A DNA stretch of 64,000 bases from Epiperipatus broadwayi (Eukaryota; Onychophora; Udeonychophora; Euonychophora; Peripatidae). Below, piece by piece: positions 1-10,575 of the stretch. Location of the stretch: contig JAQFVV010006476.1 of NCBI GenBank assembly GCA_028023455.1, positions 560,001 to 624,000 of the forward strand, written 5' to 3'. The first letter of the stretch is position 1. The number at the start of each line of letters is the position of its first letter. Made by a program: the position numbers and the translations under genes. The notes under the pieces are model-generated. The model was given only the letters and a program-made list of their open reading frames with translations, was not told where the DNA came from and did not search any database.

Positions 1-16
1 CTTTATACTGTTTTAG

Positions 17-109
17 CCTTTAGTTAAATTTAAAAGTCATCTGTATTATGAAGAAAAAGATGATGTCCAAAAAGCTTTGAAGAATCTTCAACCACTGCCA
101 AAAAGCAAG
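17..109 (+). CDS. ASH2L: ASH2L, internal exon (SPRY domain, part 1)
   Basis: ASH2L (Drosophila ash2 orthologue) is the SPRY-domain core subunit of MLL/SET1 complexes; with RBBP5, WDR5 and DPY30 it stimulates histone H3 lysine-4 methylation in the nucleus. This 93-bp exon follows a TTTTAG acceptor and ends at AAG before a GTTAG donor, phase 0 on both sides. It encodes 31 residues, PLVKFKSHLYYEEKDDVQKA and then LKNLQPLPKSK. This matches the family segment '[22 protein letters not shown]' just before the last SPRY strands. Reading frame and phase join directly to the exon at 6271. Earlier exons (PHD-like/winged-helix region and start of SPRY) lie left of the window. The assignment rests on four consecutive exons matching in order. 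Confidence 0.93.
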
Positions 110-399
110 GTTAGGAATTGACTTAGCATCACATGGCTTATCCAGCTTGTATTTAGACAGTGGTGACATCTATTACTAATTTCTAAAGCTCATATATGTG
201 AAGATTGAATATAATTGCTAGGCAGCAGTGGAGTCAGAGTACTGGGGCTAAATCTTAACTAATTAGTCTTCTGATAATACCTCAAAAACAAGGTTAAATA
301 AATAAAAATCTGATGTGATTTAAAATGACTCCTCCCTAAAAATAATGACAGAAGTTGTCTGAAAATAGCTGTATGTTAAGAAACTTTCTCCTTTTAAAT
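110..399 (+). other. ASH2L intron, start
   Basis: Intronic sequence after the donor at 110. No recognisable element seen. Confidence 0.6.
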
Positions 400-960
400 C
401 TTACATATTACAATAAATTCATCTACTTATTTCTTACTACCCAATTATTTCTTTAATCTGAGTCATTTGTTTTTTGCCTACATATTTCATTTTGGTAAAT
501 GTTGATTCATTTGTTTCACTATCCTGTTCTATTTCCCATATTGTTAAAAATACCTAAACAAAAAAAAAAATCATAAAATCTCCCTCTTTTTACTTTATCT
601 TTAAATTTATCCTATTCTCTACAATTTATCCTGTTCCTTTTTCAACATCCTACAATCCAAAAATAAATGTTCACTCGTTTTCCCCCAACATCTACAATCA
701 AAATATTTATTCCAGCTCCCCTTTATTCCTAATAATTTTAAACTCCCTTTAGTGTGGTCATACATTCTTTCATATTTTATATACCTTTTATTTTCATAAC
801 TTCAAATTGTTTTATTTTCATTTTTCACAATTCTAATTCTTTCTCTTTAACCAATATTTTCTTCCCATTCTTTATAATTATCTATTTGTAATAACAGAAT
901 TACGTGAAAATAAATTATCTATATATTAACTTTGCATATTGTAAAATCTTGCCTGCCCAA
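400..960 (-). mobile_element. LINE 3'-end fragment with zinc-knuckle-like motif
   Basis: Read on the minus strand around 630-720, the sequence translates as CRCWGKTSEHLFLDCRMLKK. This is the cysteine/histidine cluster found near the C-terminus of some non-LTR retrotransposon proteins. A similar motif occurs at the end of the LINE at 56.7-58.7 kb. No intact frame remains and the boundaries are approximate. It lies in an ASH2L intron, antisense to the gene. Confidence 0.5.
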
Positions 961-1280
961 GATGTTTGTTATTCTTTTCACGTAAGCCAATTACACACTA
1001 CTTATTATTAATTTATTTTCATTTATATATTGAAATCTTCCAAACATTTAAATTTTCTTTTGATTTCTTTCATTAAACGAACAAGTGCACCCCATTTCCA
1101 CTTTAGTAAATTCGTTATCTCACAATTCATCACCCAATCAATGCATATTTACCTACTTCTTTTTGTATTCTATCTAAAAATTTCTGAATGTTAAAGCAGG
1201 CACTACCACTCCTTTCCAAATAATTCTACTTAACTCATATTTAAATAAAATCCTTGTTTCTTTACTTCACCTTTGAGTGG

Positions 1281-1634
1281 TAAGTTTTAAATTGTGCTTT
1301 ACGCAAAAAAGTGAAGCTTATTATTATTAGCAAAGAATTATACAGCTGAGCGCTTTCAGAGAACTTAACTCTCCATATTCATAGCCTACTTTAAGCAAAG
1401 TTTAGTGGTAATTTATGCAAATGACAACTATGCAATAAACCGAAAAGAATCGTGCTTTACAATCTCCAGAAAATGGTCTTTATGAAAGAGAACTTTGCAT
1501 AAATTACCACTAAATTTCGCTTAAAGTAGGCTATGAATATGGAGACTTAAGTTCTCTGAAAACTCTCAGCCATATAATCCTTTTCTAATAATAATAAGCT
1601 TCACTTTTTTGGTAAAGCGCAAATTTAAAACTTA
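1281..1634. repeat. Foldback element with ~141-bp inverted arms
   Basis: Arm 1281-1421 is the near-perfect reverse complement of 1494-1634, around a 72-bp centre. The arms contain CAGCTGAGCGCTTTC, the outward TAAGTTTTAAATT end and a TTTATGCAAAT stretch. The first and last of these motifs recur in the arms of the PLE at 6468-7223, so this looks like a PLE-derived pseudo-LTR pair without coding sequence. Confidence 0.8.
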
Positions 1635-1964
1635 ACTCATATTTATTATATGAAAAAAATCTACATTTTAAATCAAACTCGTTCTGGTTCTTGCTTATTA
1701 TAATTGGCTATACTGCTGCCTACTGCTAATTTTTTTTTTACATATTTTGACTCAAAATGAGTGGTAGATATCTATATTGTCTAAATTATATGTTTTATAT
1801 TGTGCACGTTTTCTTAATTAGATACTCAAATCCAATGAAATACTGAAGAAAAAAATCGCAACCAACCACATAACAACAAAAAAACATTTAAAGATTAAAA
1901 ATTTAGCACAGCTGTGAACAGAGGTACACTTATTTAGTTAAACATATGTATGTAATGTGCCAAA
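1635..1964. other. Intron, nothing recognised
   Basis: AT-rich sequence with poly-T and poly-A runs; no element recognised. Confidence 0.5.
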
Positions 1965-2465
1965 GGTAATTGGCTCTCTCCAAGTTTCCTGTAGCACTTT
2001 CTCAACGTATGTGCTAGATAGTGGCAGTTTAACTCTTCATCACAAAACTTTTAAGGCAGTAATGTCTGGATCATGAGTTATGACATGAAATGTGGCAGTG
2101 CGTTTTGTACCTTTGTAGATCATTTTCAGTGCTCGCTCTGCCATCCCAAAATCTGGCAAATTGCTTGAAAACATTACCGTTACTCATGGCTTCACTGCCT
2201 TATATATATAGTTTGAATCATTTCATTGTTTTAACAGCACTTTTGCCCAATTTAAAACAAAATTTAATGTAAGCATGTTGTTTCATCATAGATTAAGATA
2301 CGAAAAGTACATTTCATGTTGTAGCTCATAATTCAAACTTGTTATTACCTTAAATTTTTTGTTTAAACTATGTTATCATGTAACACAATCTTGATTCAGA
2401 GATGATGCCAATAGCTCGGAAATAGAACCACTCACCTTTTCACTGGGGTATACTGTGCATATAAT
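1965..2465. repeat. R-family palindromic repeat, copy 1
   Basis: About 500 bp with inverted arms of roughly 200 bp. Landmarks are a left AGTTATGACATGAAATGT, a central TTCACTGCC...TTTGAATCATTTC and AATTTAAAACAAAATTTAATG, and a right segment that repeats the left in reverse complement (TTTCCGAGCTAT on the minus strand). Six further copies occur in the window. No coding capacity is seen, so it is a non-autonomous foldback family. Confidence 0.75.
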
Positions 2466-4207
2466 AGCTGTAAAATGTGTACCGTTTAATGTTAATTAAT
2501 TATAGAAAATGTAGTATTTGCACAGAGATATAAATCGCATAATCAAGTGTTTTTTTACAACAGATATTTGAGACAATAGTAGTTTCTGATCCACATGCAT
2601 TTGTATCAGTAATGTTTCTAAATAACATTTTTCAAAATTTCATGACAGAGATTAGTAAATTAGATCACTAATGATTATGAACGTAAAAACAACCCAACTC
2701 TTATATACCATCTTCATGAAGGTGTTTGTCTGAAGATTTATGACAAGAATATAAAAAGAACAGAGAAGTCAACTCAAAGGGAGAAAACAGTAAAGAAGAC
2801 CCCTGAAATTCTAGTGCAACAAGCAGCCTATTCTTATAAACTTTGTGACTCATTATGTATTAGATATAGTAATGTGTGAATAACTACAGCACAATTTTTA
2901 AAACTTCCCAATTAAAAAGCTGAATGAAGTACATTTATTTAATGAAATATTTTTTTATTTTGGTTTCAATATATAACACAACTAAAGCTATCTAAGATTT
3001 TCTATTTCATATAAAACATTTTTAAATGGCCATTGAAAAATATTTAAGAATAAATCACAGAACTACAAGTTTAAAACCATGTAATAATATAAGAGCAACA
3101 TTCCCATTTAGTGCCACTTAGCATAAGTTTTAATAATTATTAATTACTAAAGGCATTTACAATTCTTATCATTAATGTTCACTTCCCCATTTTCAGACTT
3201 GTCGCCAGTTTTTTTAAAATTTTTATATGGTTTCCAGCTTTTGCCTTTATCAATGAGACTTGGGATTCAGAATTGGAAGGAATGCAGAAATAAGATGTCT
3301 CCAATATTGAAGAATTTATGGTACTAAAATATATAGTTACTAGTCTATAAATCTCTTCAAGCAGATTTACTTGGCTTCAAAATCTTAAGTTGATTTGAAT
3401 TTCAAGTTTTTAGCTTGACAGGTAAAATGGAATTAAAAATAGTTCCTGGATGCATATTTGACTTTTTTCCAACTTTGAATCCCAGGTCTGATTGGTAAAG
3501 GTAAAAGTTGGAGATTTTGAAGGTGATGATTTAAACACTAAGAATAAGGATTTTATATGTATCCAATATTCACTGATTACTCTATCTTGTATTAGGTGAC
3601 AATAGAGTGGATGGCTGTTCAACATTTTCTCAATAACATTTAAAATAGTTTATATTTATTGATTGTAAATTTATTTACATGAAAAATTGGAATTTTTGTG
3701 TGATTTTTTTCACTAGGTTTATCTTTGTAAATCAGTAAGAATAATTATTTAAGGTATTTGCACAACAGATATGGAAGCATAATGAAGAATATATACAATA
3801 TAGGAGTTAACTAAGGCACTTGATAAAGTACCCTAAAATTCTCAATAATGGACGATAAGGTCATAGAAATTTTAAAATGATTACCCCAAGATAGAATTAC
3901 TGGAATTGATGGAACTATATCTGAAATTTCACATAACTGAAGAAGAGTCTGCAAAATTTCTGATTGTGTTACGCTACTCAGTTGGAAAAAGCTTTCAATA
4001 ATCTCTAGATCAGAATATTGTAATCCAAAGAAAGGATTTATGACAGAATTTTCAGATTGTCATAATATATTTTCTTAAATCTATAAGCAAATAAGATTAT
4101 GTTGAAAATTGTTCAGCACAAATTAGATCTTTATATTGAGATCTGTCAAATATAGAAGCTATCTTCTGGAAAGAAAAAGGAATAAAAGCTACCATACATA
4201 ATGTAGG
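2466..4207. other. ASH2L intron, no element recognised
   Basis: AT-rich sequence. The open frames seen here have no family resemblance. Confidence 0.5.
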
Positions 4208-4682
4208 TCAGAGAAAAAGTGACTCATTTTTTCTACGCTTTTTGCAAAGCCATCTCTAAATGTGTTACATAATGATGTAGATTAGCTAAAGTGTGTGTTG
4301 GGAATTATGAGTTCAAGCATCAAATGTGACAGTGTATTGCATACCTTATTAGATTGTCTTCAATGCTTTTCCTGCTATCACAATATTTTGAAAACGTTAT
4401 GCAACTCATAGCTTCACTCCATACACAGTTTGAATCATTTCAAATGTTTCAGTAGCAGTTTTTCCCAATTTAAAACAAAATTTAATGTTATTGTGTTGTT
4501 CCACAGTGGATTAAAGAAAGAAACATCATATTTCATATCATAACTCAATGATCCGACATTCTAGCACTTTAAAATTTGTATGGCGAATAGCTAAACTATG
4601 TCACTATGCAACATATATATTGATACAGAGATGTCGTAGGTAGCTCAGAAAGAGAATCAGTCACTCTTTTACTGGAGTTATA
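4208..4682. repeat. R-family palindromic repeat, copy 2
   Basis: It starts near AGAAAAAGTGACTC and ends near AGAATCAGTCACTCTTTT, reverse complements of each other. It has the same central CATAGCTTCACTCC and TTAAAACAAAATTTAATG landmarks as copy 1. Confidence 0.7.
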
Positions 4683-5700
4683 ATGATAATTTTTAAATTC
4701 CAAATATTAGAAAAAAAATCAACTTACATTTTGTTGATTACTGAATGATTCAATTGATCATGGTAGAATATGGAATGTATTTTTAGAACATCTTGTTGTT
4801 TTTATGAAAAATACCTATACAGAACTAGAAATTATGGGGCAAAGCAGGGTATGATGTTTTACATTGGTAAAGGAGTTAGTGCTACATATTGTCACCCAAA
4901 TTATTTAACATTCATAATGAATATATAATGAGAAACGACAGATTAATAGATGCAGGATTCAGGATTTTGTATGTAGTAAAGATACTGCATTTACAAGTAA
5001 ATTGAAAAGTTCTGAAGACACATATTAAGAAAGTTAAAAGAAATAGAAAAATAAAGATTATAATTAAATATGAAGAAAACAAAGTTTATAATAAGGACAA
5101 CTGCCGACTTTAAAACTGATGCTAAAAACATTAGAAATCATCATTCATCAATGTCAAAAGATCCAGAAATCAAAAAAAAATTATTGTGTATGTACTGGGA
5201 TTGGTTAGCATTATAGTGAAAAACTTGGAATTAGTTTGATATTTTTTGTACCGCATTATAAATGGAAGAAAATGGATATAAAATGTATTAATCTATTTGA
5301 ATTTGCAATGTGAGCAAAGACTTTTGAAAATATGATAGACAGCAAGAACAATGATTGTATTTTATATAAATTTTTGCTTTAAGCATAAATATCCGATTTG
5401 AAAATGACTTGCTTTATTATGATTTAAATCAATGGGAAAGGTATATGATATGCAGAAGGATTGAAGATGAAACAAAAAGAGGACAATCATCACTTAAGTA
5501 TGTAAACACCATCGTCACGATAATGAAGAATCCTAAACCAAGTGAATGAAAAATCGTAGAAAAGTGCTGTTTGTAAGAATCCTAGGAATCTATGGAGACA
5601 TAAAGATATCTAATACTAATAATTATTAGAAAGAAAAACTATTATCACTGTGTGTTTATTGAATGACTTGGTGTATATTGAAAATAAATGTATATTAATA
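4683..5700. other. ASH2L intron, no element recognised
   Basis: AT-rich; nothing supported. Confidence 0.45.
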
Positions 5701-6225
5701 GAAATAACTTACCTAGATTATGAATAATAATATCCTGTTGATAAAAAGCTAAAAATAGAATGGATCCGCCTATTTTTAAACTCTTGATATTTATAAACTT
5801 TTTCTTGCCAACATTGATGAAAATACAAACTCAATATATCAACTAAATAAAAACATGCACTAATAGTTATTAAATTAACATACAAATATGGAGACTAGCT
5901 TACTTTTTTTTTCCCCATATGTCAAAGCATCGGCCGGGAAGCGAACCCATGACAACTGTCTGCAAACAATTGCTTGGTTGCAAGGCAGCTGCGCTGACCT
6001 CTCAGCTACCAATGCTTGACCTAGTTTTTATAATTAAACAAAAGTTAATAATTATAAACATTAAATTACCATAGCTGAATATATATGTATTTAGTGAAAT
6101 AAACGACTTTACTTTTTAGACTATGACTAAACAATACTCTGCTGGCAAAAGATCATGAATAGAATGAATCCAACTATTCTTAAGCTTTTGATATTTATAA
6201 GCTTATTTTTGCAAACATTGAAAGC
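5701..6225. repeat. Diverged 404-bp-spaced duplication
   Basis: The segment around 5720-5820 is repeated in the same orientation around 6122-6222. Example pairs are AATAGAATGGATCC with AATAGAATGAATCC, and TTGATATTTATAAACTTTTT with TTGATATTTATAAGCTTATT. The right copy runs to within about 50 bp of the ASH2L exon at 6271. A SINE occupies the space between the copies. Confidence 0.65.
5902..6021 (-). mobile_element. tRNA-derived SINE
   Basis: On the minus strand it has an A-box-like TGGTAGCTGAGAGGTCAGC, a B-box-like GGGTTCGCTTCC, then TTTGACATATGGGG and an A-run. The tail motif TTTGACATAT is shared with the SINE at 12713-12813. The extra loop sequence and poor cloverleaf argue against a functional tRNA. 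Confidence 0.72.
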
Positions 6226-6270
6226 ATGGTTGTATTTCCAGATATTTATATTTTATTTTATATATTGCAG

Positions 6271-6369
6271 ATTGTATTTTATAAGAATGGGATCAACCAA
6301 GGGATTGCTTGGACTGACATTTATGAAGGAACTTATTTTCCTGCCATTTCCATTTATAAAAGTGCTGTT
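6271..6369 (+). CDS. ASH2L: ASH2L, internal exon (SPRY domain, part 2)
   Basis: This 99-bp exon follows TATATTGCAG and ends before GTAAGT, phase 0 on both sides. It encodes 33 residues: [20 protein letters not shown] then [13 protein letters not shown]. This corresponds almost residue for residue to the ASH2L '[32 protein letters not shown]' strand pair, one of the most conserved stretches of the SPRY domain. It joins LPKSK from the exon at 17-109 and continues into ISINFGP at 12075. An open frame in another register covers it, starts upstream in the intron and has no family resemblance. Identity is very secure. Confidence 0.96.
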
Positions 6370-6467
6370 GTAAGTTTTTACCGAATTCCTAGCATTTTTT
6401 GATTTTAATTACTAAAATTCTTTTACGATTTGTATTTATTGCTATGTATTTGTATATATTACTTTGA

Positions 6468-7223
6468 TTAAGTTAAATAATTTTACTTTTGGGAAATGTA
6501 TGTATTAAAGCACAAGTGCGTGTGCGGCGCAACTGCTCCCAAAAGCTGTTAATACAAATACAAATAGCTAACTAAAAATATTAAAACAGCTGAGCGCTTT
6601 CAAAGGATCTTGCCTTCATAATCATAGCTTGCTTACGTTTAAATTTATGCAAATATGCTAATTCCATCTTTTTGATAGAGAAAAACACGTGTCCCTCTAA
6701 CAATCTAATTAACAATACCAAAGATCAAACTCCACTGTTACAGACCCCCCATACAGTATATAACATTGCTTGTCCAAATAACTATTGCAAAGGCACATAT
6801 TATGGGGAAAGCAGAGCATCTTTGGCCACACGATTGGCACAACACAAGTATTCATACAATAGAGCTCGCAACGATCCTTCTACTTATTCAGTTTTTTATC
6901 AGCACCAGTGCACAAGTCACCATGAGTGCATTCTGGACAATCCTACCATCGTATGTAGAGAGAGACATGACCTCAAAAGAAAGATCAAAGAGGCTTTATT
7001 TATCTCTCGCGACAGCGATGCCATAAACAGGAAGGACACGTGTTTTTCTCTATCAAAAAGATGGAATTAGCATATTTGCATAAATTTAAACGTAAGCAAG
7101 CTATGATTATGAAGGCAAGATCCTTTGAAAGCGCTCAGCTGTTTTAATATTTTTAGTTAGCTATTTGTATTTGTATTAACAGCTTTTGGGAACAGTTGCG
7201 CCGCACACGCACTTGTGCTTTAA
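6468..7223 (+). mobile_element. Compact Penelope-like element with inverted pseudo-LTRs
   Basis: A 15-bp target duplication TATATATTACTTTGA flanks it (6453-6467 and 7224-7238). Inside are a 35-bp unique segment (6468-6502), then arms of about 190 bp in inverted orientation (about 6503-6697 and 7035-7223) around a GIY-YIG coding frame. Inverted pseudo-LTRs, a short one-sided tail and a C-terminal GIY-YIG endonuclease are known PLE traits. The RT domain is missing, so this is a truncated but structurally complete insertion. Confidence 0.82.
6672..7070 (+). CDS. GIY-YIG endonuclease domain of a Penelope-like element (truncated)
   Basis: An uninterrupted 132-codon frame encodes the C-terminal GIY-YIG nuclease module of a PLE. 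VYNIACP starts at about residue 29, TYYGES (the YIG-equivalent) at about 42, then the conserved Arg in LATRLAQHK, and the acidic helix segment KRKIKEALFIS followed by INRKDTC. In PLEs this domain nicks DNA for target-primed reverse transcription. The first codon is TTG and I found no in-frame ATG just upstream; the first residues come from the inverted arm. The protein is therefore best read as a 5'-truncated C-terminal piece of a larger RT-GIY-YIG polyprotein, not a free-standing gene. The lack of stops or frameshifts contrasts with every other PLE fragment in the window and suggests recent insertion. Confidence 0.85.
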   Translation: MIEKNTCPSNNLINNTKDQTPLLQTPHTVYNIACPNNYCKGTYYGESRASLATRLAQHKYSYNRARNDPSTYSVFYQHQCTSHHECILDNPTIVCRERHDLKRKIKEALFISRDSDAINRKDTCFSLSKRWN

Positions 7224-7238
7224 TATATATTACTTTGA

Positions 7239-9302
7239 AAATTTCCAAAAACTATTCAAGTAATTTTTTCCCCCAATAAATAGAAAAATTGAAATATTTC
7301 TAGAAATGTCCGTTTAAATTCTGCCACTTCATTAGTTGTTTGCTAATCTAATCTAATGTAGAAATAAAAATTAGTTTCACTGTGTTTAAATATTTCATGT
7401 TAAATGAATAATGGTGATGAGTTATTATTAATGGAATGCAGAAAATGAACTGAAAAATGGAATGCAGAAAATGAACTGAAAAAATAATGTTAAAATTGGA
7501 ATATGCAGCAGTTTTGCTGATTTTAATGTCTATCAACAAAATGGCTGATTTTATTACCTGAGAAAAAAAATGCATGACGCTGAGCTCGAAACTTCATATT
7601 TATTATGGAATAAAATAGTTTTAAAAATACTTAAAACAACAATATCCATATTTCAAGTATTTCTAATAAAAGTGCTAACAGTTTTGTATTAGTTATAAAT
7701 CAGGTTGGTAATAATATTCTGTTGTCTCCTATTAAGAGTTTATGTAAGCCTTAAGAAATAATAACCGTTCAAAGAATGCATTTACAGAATGAAATTAAAA
7801 ATTGATAAAGAAAACAAGTTTAAATAGTAAATTGTAAAATAAGACTAGATAATAAACGCTTTACTTGGGCAAAGGAGAAATAAATTTTCTAAAAGTTGTA
7901 AAAGCGTTATCGGTGTCGCTGCACTTTTTAAATTTCTTTCCGAAATGTGGTAATCCTACAATTGAAATTATTCTAGCGGTAATCTTCTTCGGAATATTTT
8001 CCAAAATTTTCTTCGTTAGAGCAATCATTGAAGAGTTGCTTTTGAAACATTAGATTATTATTAATGTCGACTCGTGGCAATCGTGGGAATGACTTATCAG
8101 CTGCTTGTTGTTTCATGCTTTTCGATGGTATCTCGTTGCTGATCACCCTCTTCTTTCACCATCAACTTTTCCCAGCGTAATAAATTAGCTTTCTCACAAT
8201 ATAATCAAACGTAAGACTTTTAATCAGATCATTTATACTTTTAAATGAAAGCTTATGTCTCATCTGATACAATCTCTACAGTATTAACAAAATTATTTGC
8301 TAGGTATCACAATTCAGAAACATGTTTTTATTCTCTTTCGTCAGGTCCAGTTTTTACATTCATAGATAGTTAAAGGAGTTTAAACAGTTCTGATCTTTAT
8401 TTATACGTTCCTATATTGAAAGATGTGTTCATTACTGTTTTTTACCTAGCTTACCTGTGTTGTATATTGCAAGTACTAGGTTCATTGTTGTTGATAAATC
8501 ATCTCATGAGGAAAAAACTCTTGATCTCTTTCTTATTTTTACGATTGATTTTTTAAATCTATTACTACAGATTTCATTATAATCTTTGCTTTTATAAATA
8601 GCCGTTATTTGGATTTGTTTCTTTTATGCTAGCTGTAACTTATTCTTTCATAAATGTTGGCAGGTTTTTTAAGACCAGTTTACATGAACTGCTCATATTC
8701 GATGGCTTCATCAATTTCAAACCATTTTTATCAGTTTGTGATTTTTGTTAATTTCTTATAAAGCAAAATAATTACAGAAGAATAAATTATTGCGATGAAG
8801 TCTAATGTCCAAAACTTTGTATTGCTTCTGTTAAGTTTTTACAAAAAAACATGCCACGACATATTTTTCACAATGGTTTATTAACAGAAATCTAACAGCC
8901 AGTCCAAATTGTCATTTGCTAATAAAGCATTGTAAAAAGTATGTAATGAGAAATGTATCTTTTTATAGAATGAAAGGAATGTATTCAAATTATATGCTTT
9001 TGAGAACTTCTTCCTTGAATACAGTATATTTATGCTTACATTTCTTTTCGAGGCCAGATCCATAGTCTTCTTTAAAACTGAACGAGTTTTGAAAAACATT
9101 TAATTTTGCTTTACGATATCACGTTCGAATTCTCATAAGTCAGTTGTTTTAATTAATTTTTTCTATTTCTCATTGCTGCGTGATCACAGTATTAACGGAT
9201 ATTTTAAATAATATTATAGCTCAATGTATATTCGATTAACCTAGTATTTGTATATATAATTTTCTACTTCTTCTTTTTTTTCCTATGTATTGATTTCTGC
9301 TT
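7239..9302. other. ASH2L intron, mostly unassigned
   Basis: AT-rich. A 26-bp unit containing AATGGAATGCAGAAAATGAA is tandemly duplicated at about 7433-7484. No other element is supported. Confidence 0.5.
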
Positions 9303-9441
9303 TAACATATCATACCATTTACACCTTTCTTAAACACTTTATCAATATTCTGATGATGACTGCAGGACAGTCGAAACTGTTAGTTTGACTGTAAATAAAA
9401 GTATTGATAAAGAGTTTAAGGAAGGTATAAATGGTATGATA
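9303..9441. repeat. Foldback enclosing a hammerhead-like motif
   Basis: Arms of about 43 bp (ATATCATACCATTTACACCT... and its reverse complement ending near 9441) surround a core of about 50 bp carrying the motif at 9350-9384. The right arm sequence also follows the motif at 33925-33954 (minus strand), so this is a dispersed family. Confidence 0.78.
9350..9384 (+). ncRNA. Hammerhead-ribozyme-like motif (GACTG family)
   Basis: CTGATGA (core) is followed by T, a GACTG/CAGTC hairpin with loop CAGGA, then GAAAC and TGTT. Reading A-C / G-T as a two-pair stem III leaves T as the cleavage-site base. One extra base lies between the core and stem II, which is not canonical. Activity is not demonstrated. 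Confidence 0.5.
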
Positions 9442-9693
9442 TATTTGTATATATGTTTGCTGTCAGGATCTTTTTACTTTGAGATTTAATCTGCGCAGGT
9501 AATTTAAAATGAATCCAAGCATCAAAGATTAGTTTTCATTTTCTTAGATTATCCTTATTGAACAGCTCTAAAGCATAAATTCTTAGACCCTATTTTATAA
9601 GAACAAGAGGCAAGGATGAACTTGAATGTAAATGAATAGAAGCTATATGTATTATCATATTATATATTAATTTTAATATTCTTACAAATAAAT

Positions 9694-9800
9694 GATGAAT
9701 TCATAGTATTATGTCTGGGAGCTTCCGTATAATAAAAATAGCTAAAGTTATTATATTTTTACTCCACAAAAGGTCCCGGAAATAATACTACGAATTCATA
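9694..9800. repeat. Small foldback repeat
   Basis: ATGAATTCATAGTATTATGT at the left is the near reverse complement of the sequence ending CTACGAATTCAT at 9800, with an inner AT-rich hairpin. It is an unassigned MITE-like palindrome. Confidence 0.7.
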
Positions 9801-10284
9801 TATATATAATAAAGAGCACATATTTCTAAACAAGCTTATTTTATTGATTGATTTATATATATATAGTGCATTCACTACAAGACTGCTAATCTAATCTTTA
9901 TTATTAACCTTGGTTTGAATATATTTTATTGAACACATAACGCTACGATATTTCTATAATAATTTTTATAGGGATGGGGTAGAGTAAACTAATGCATTAT
10001 TAGGTAAAGAAATTAAATTGTATTTATAGTACTATTTATGATTTAATTCCAAAATAAATTATTTGTTGCATTGATATTATGGGTTGTAGGTTTAGTGGAG
10101 TGGTAATATGATAGGGCATGCCCAGATCTACTACTTTAACTTGATATGAATTCTTGAGCATAAAGCCATATAAGATCTGATTTTGAAAATAAAGCAGTTT
10201 AATTTTTATGCAGATAAAAAAGTATAAATAAAATGGAAACAATGAAATATGTAGGAAATGCATTTCCAATGTTCAGATTTTCAA
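9801..10284. other. ASH2L intron, nothing recognised
   Basis: AT-rich sequence without support for any element. Confidence 0.45.
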
Positions 10285-10575
10285 TTGGATGGACGGTTGA
10301 AGAGTTGGAGTGGATTGAAGCCTGACCATTAAAGTATGAGGATTGGCTATCTTAATATATATCTGAGCACTTATAGCATATATGTGTAGAAATGATAATC
10401 TGGACCAACTGATGATTGCTGGTTTAGCATGAAATACATATAGTGGTGATTATTGATCTTTTCAACATATATGTGTTCAAGTGTATCAGTGTTATGAGAT
10501 GGTGTGGAGAGTGGAGGGTTGTGTGAAAGTCTGTACTCATATACCCTATATATTACATATATGGACACAGGTATA
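10285..10575 (+). repeat. X-family dispersed repeat
   Basis: Matches the reverse complement of 37112-37405. Shared landmarks are GGATTGGCTATCTTAATAT, TGATAATCTGGAC, TTGATCTTTTC and GTGTGAAAGTCTG. The partner copy retains GAGTTCAAATCC on the minus strand, a possible B box, so the family may be tRNA-derived. Confidence 0.65.

Noticed and set aside
5902-6021. Functional tRNA gene on the minus strand
   Set aside because: Extra insert between A and B boxes, no clean cloverleaf, and a poly-A tail indicate a SINE.
6155-6373. 72-codon frame over an ASH2L exon
   Set aside because: It reads a different frame; the ASH2L frame with splice sites explains the sequence fully.
10036-10269. 77-codon minus-strand frame as a gene
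   Set aside because: No family resemblance, no splice context, AT-driven composition.
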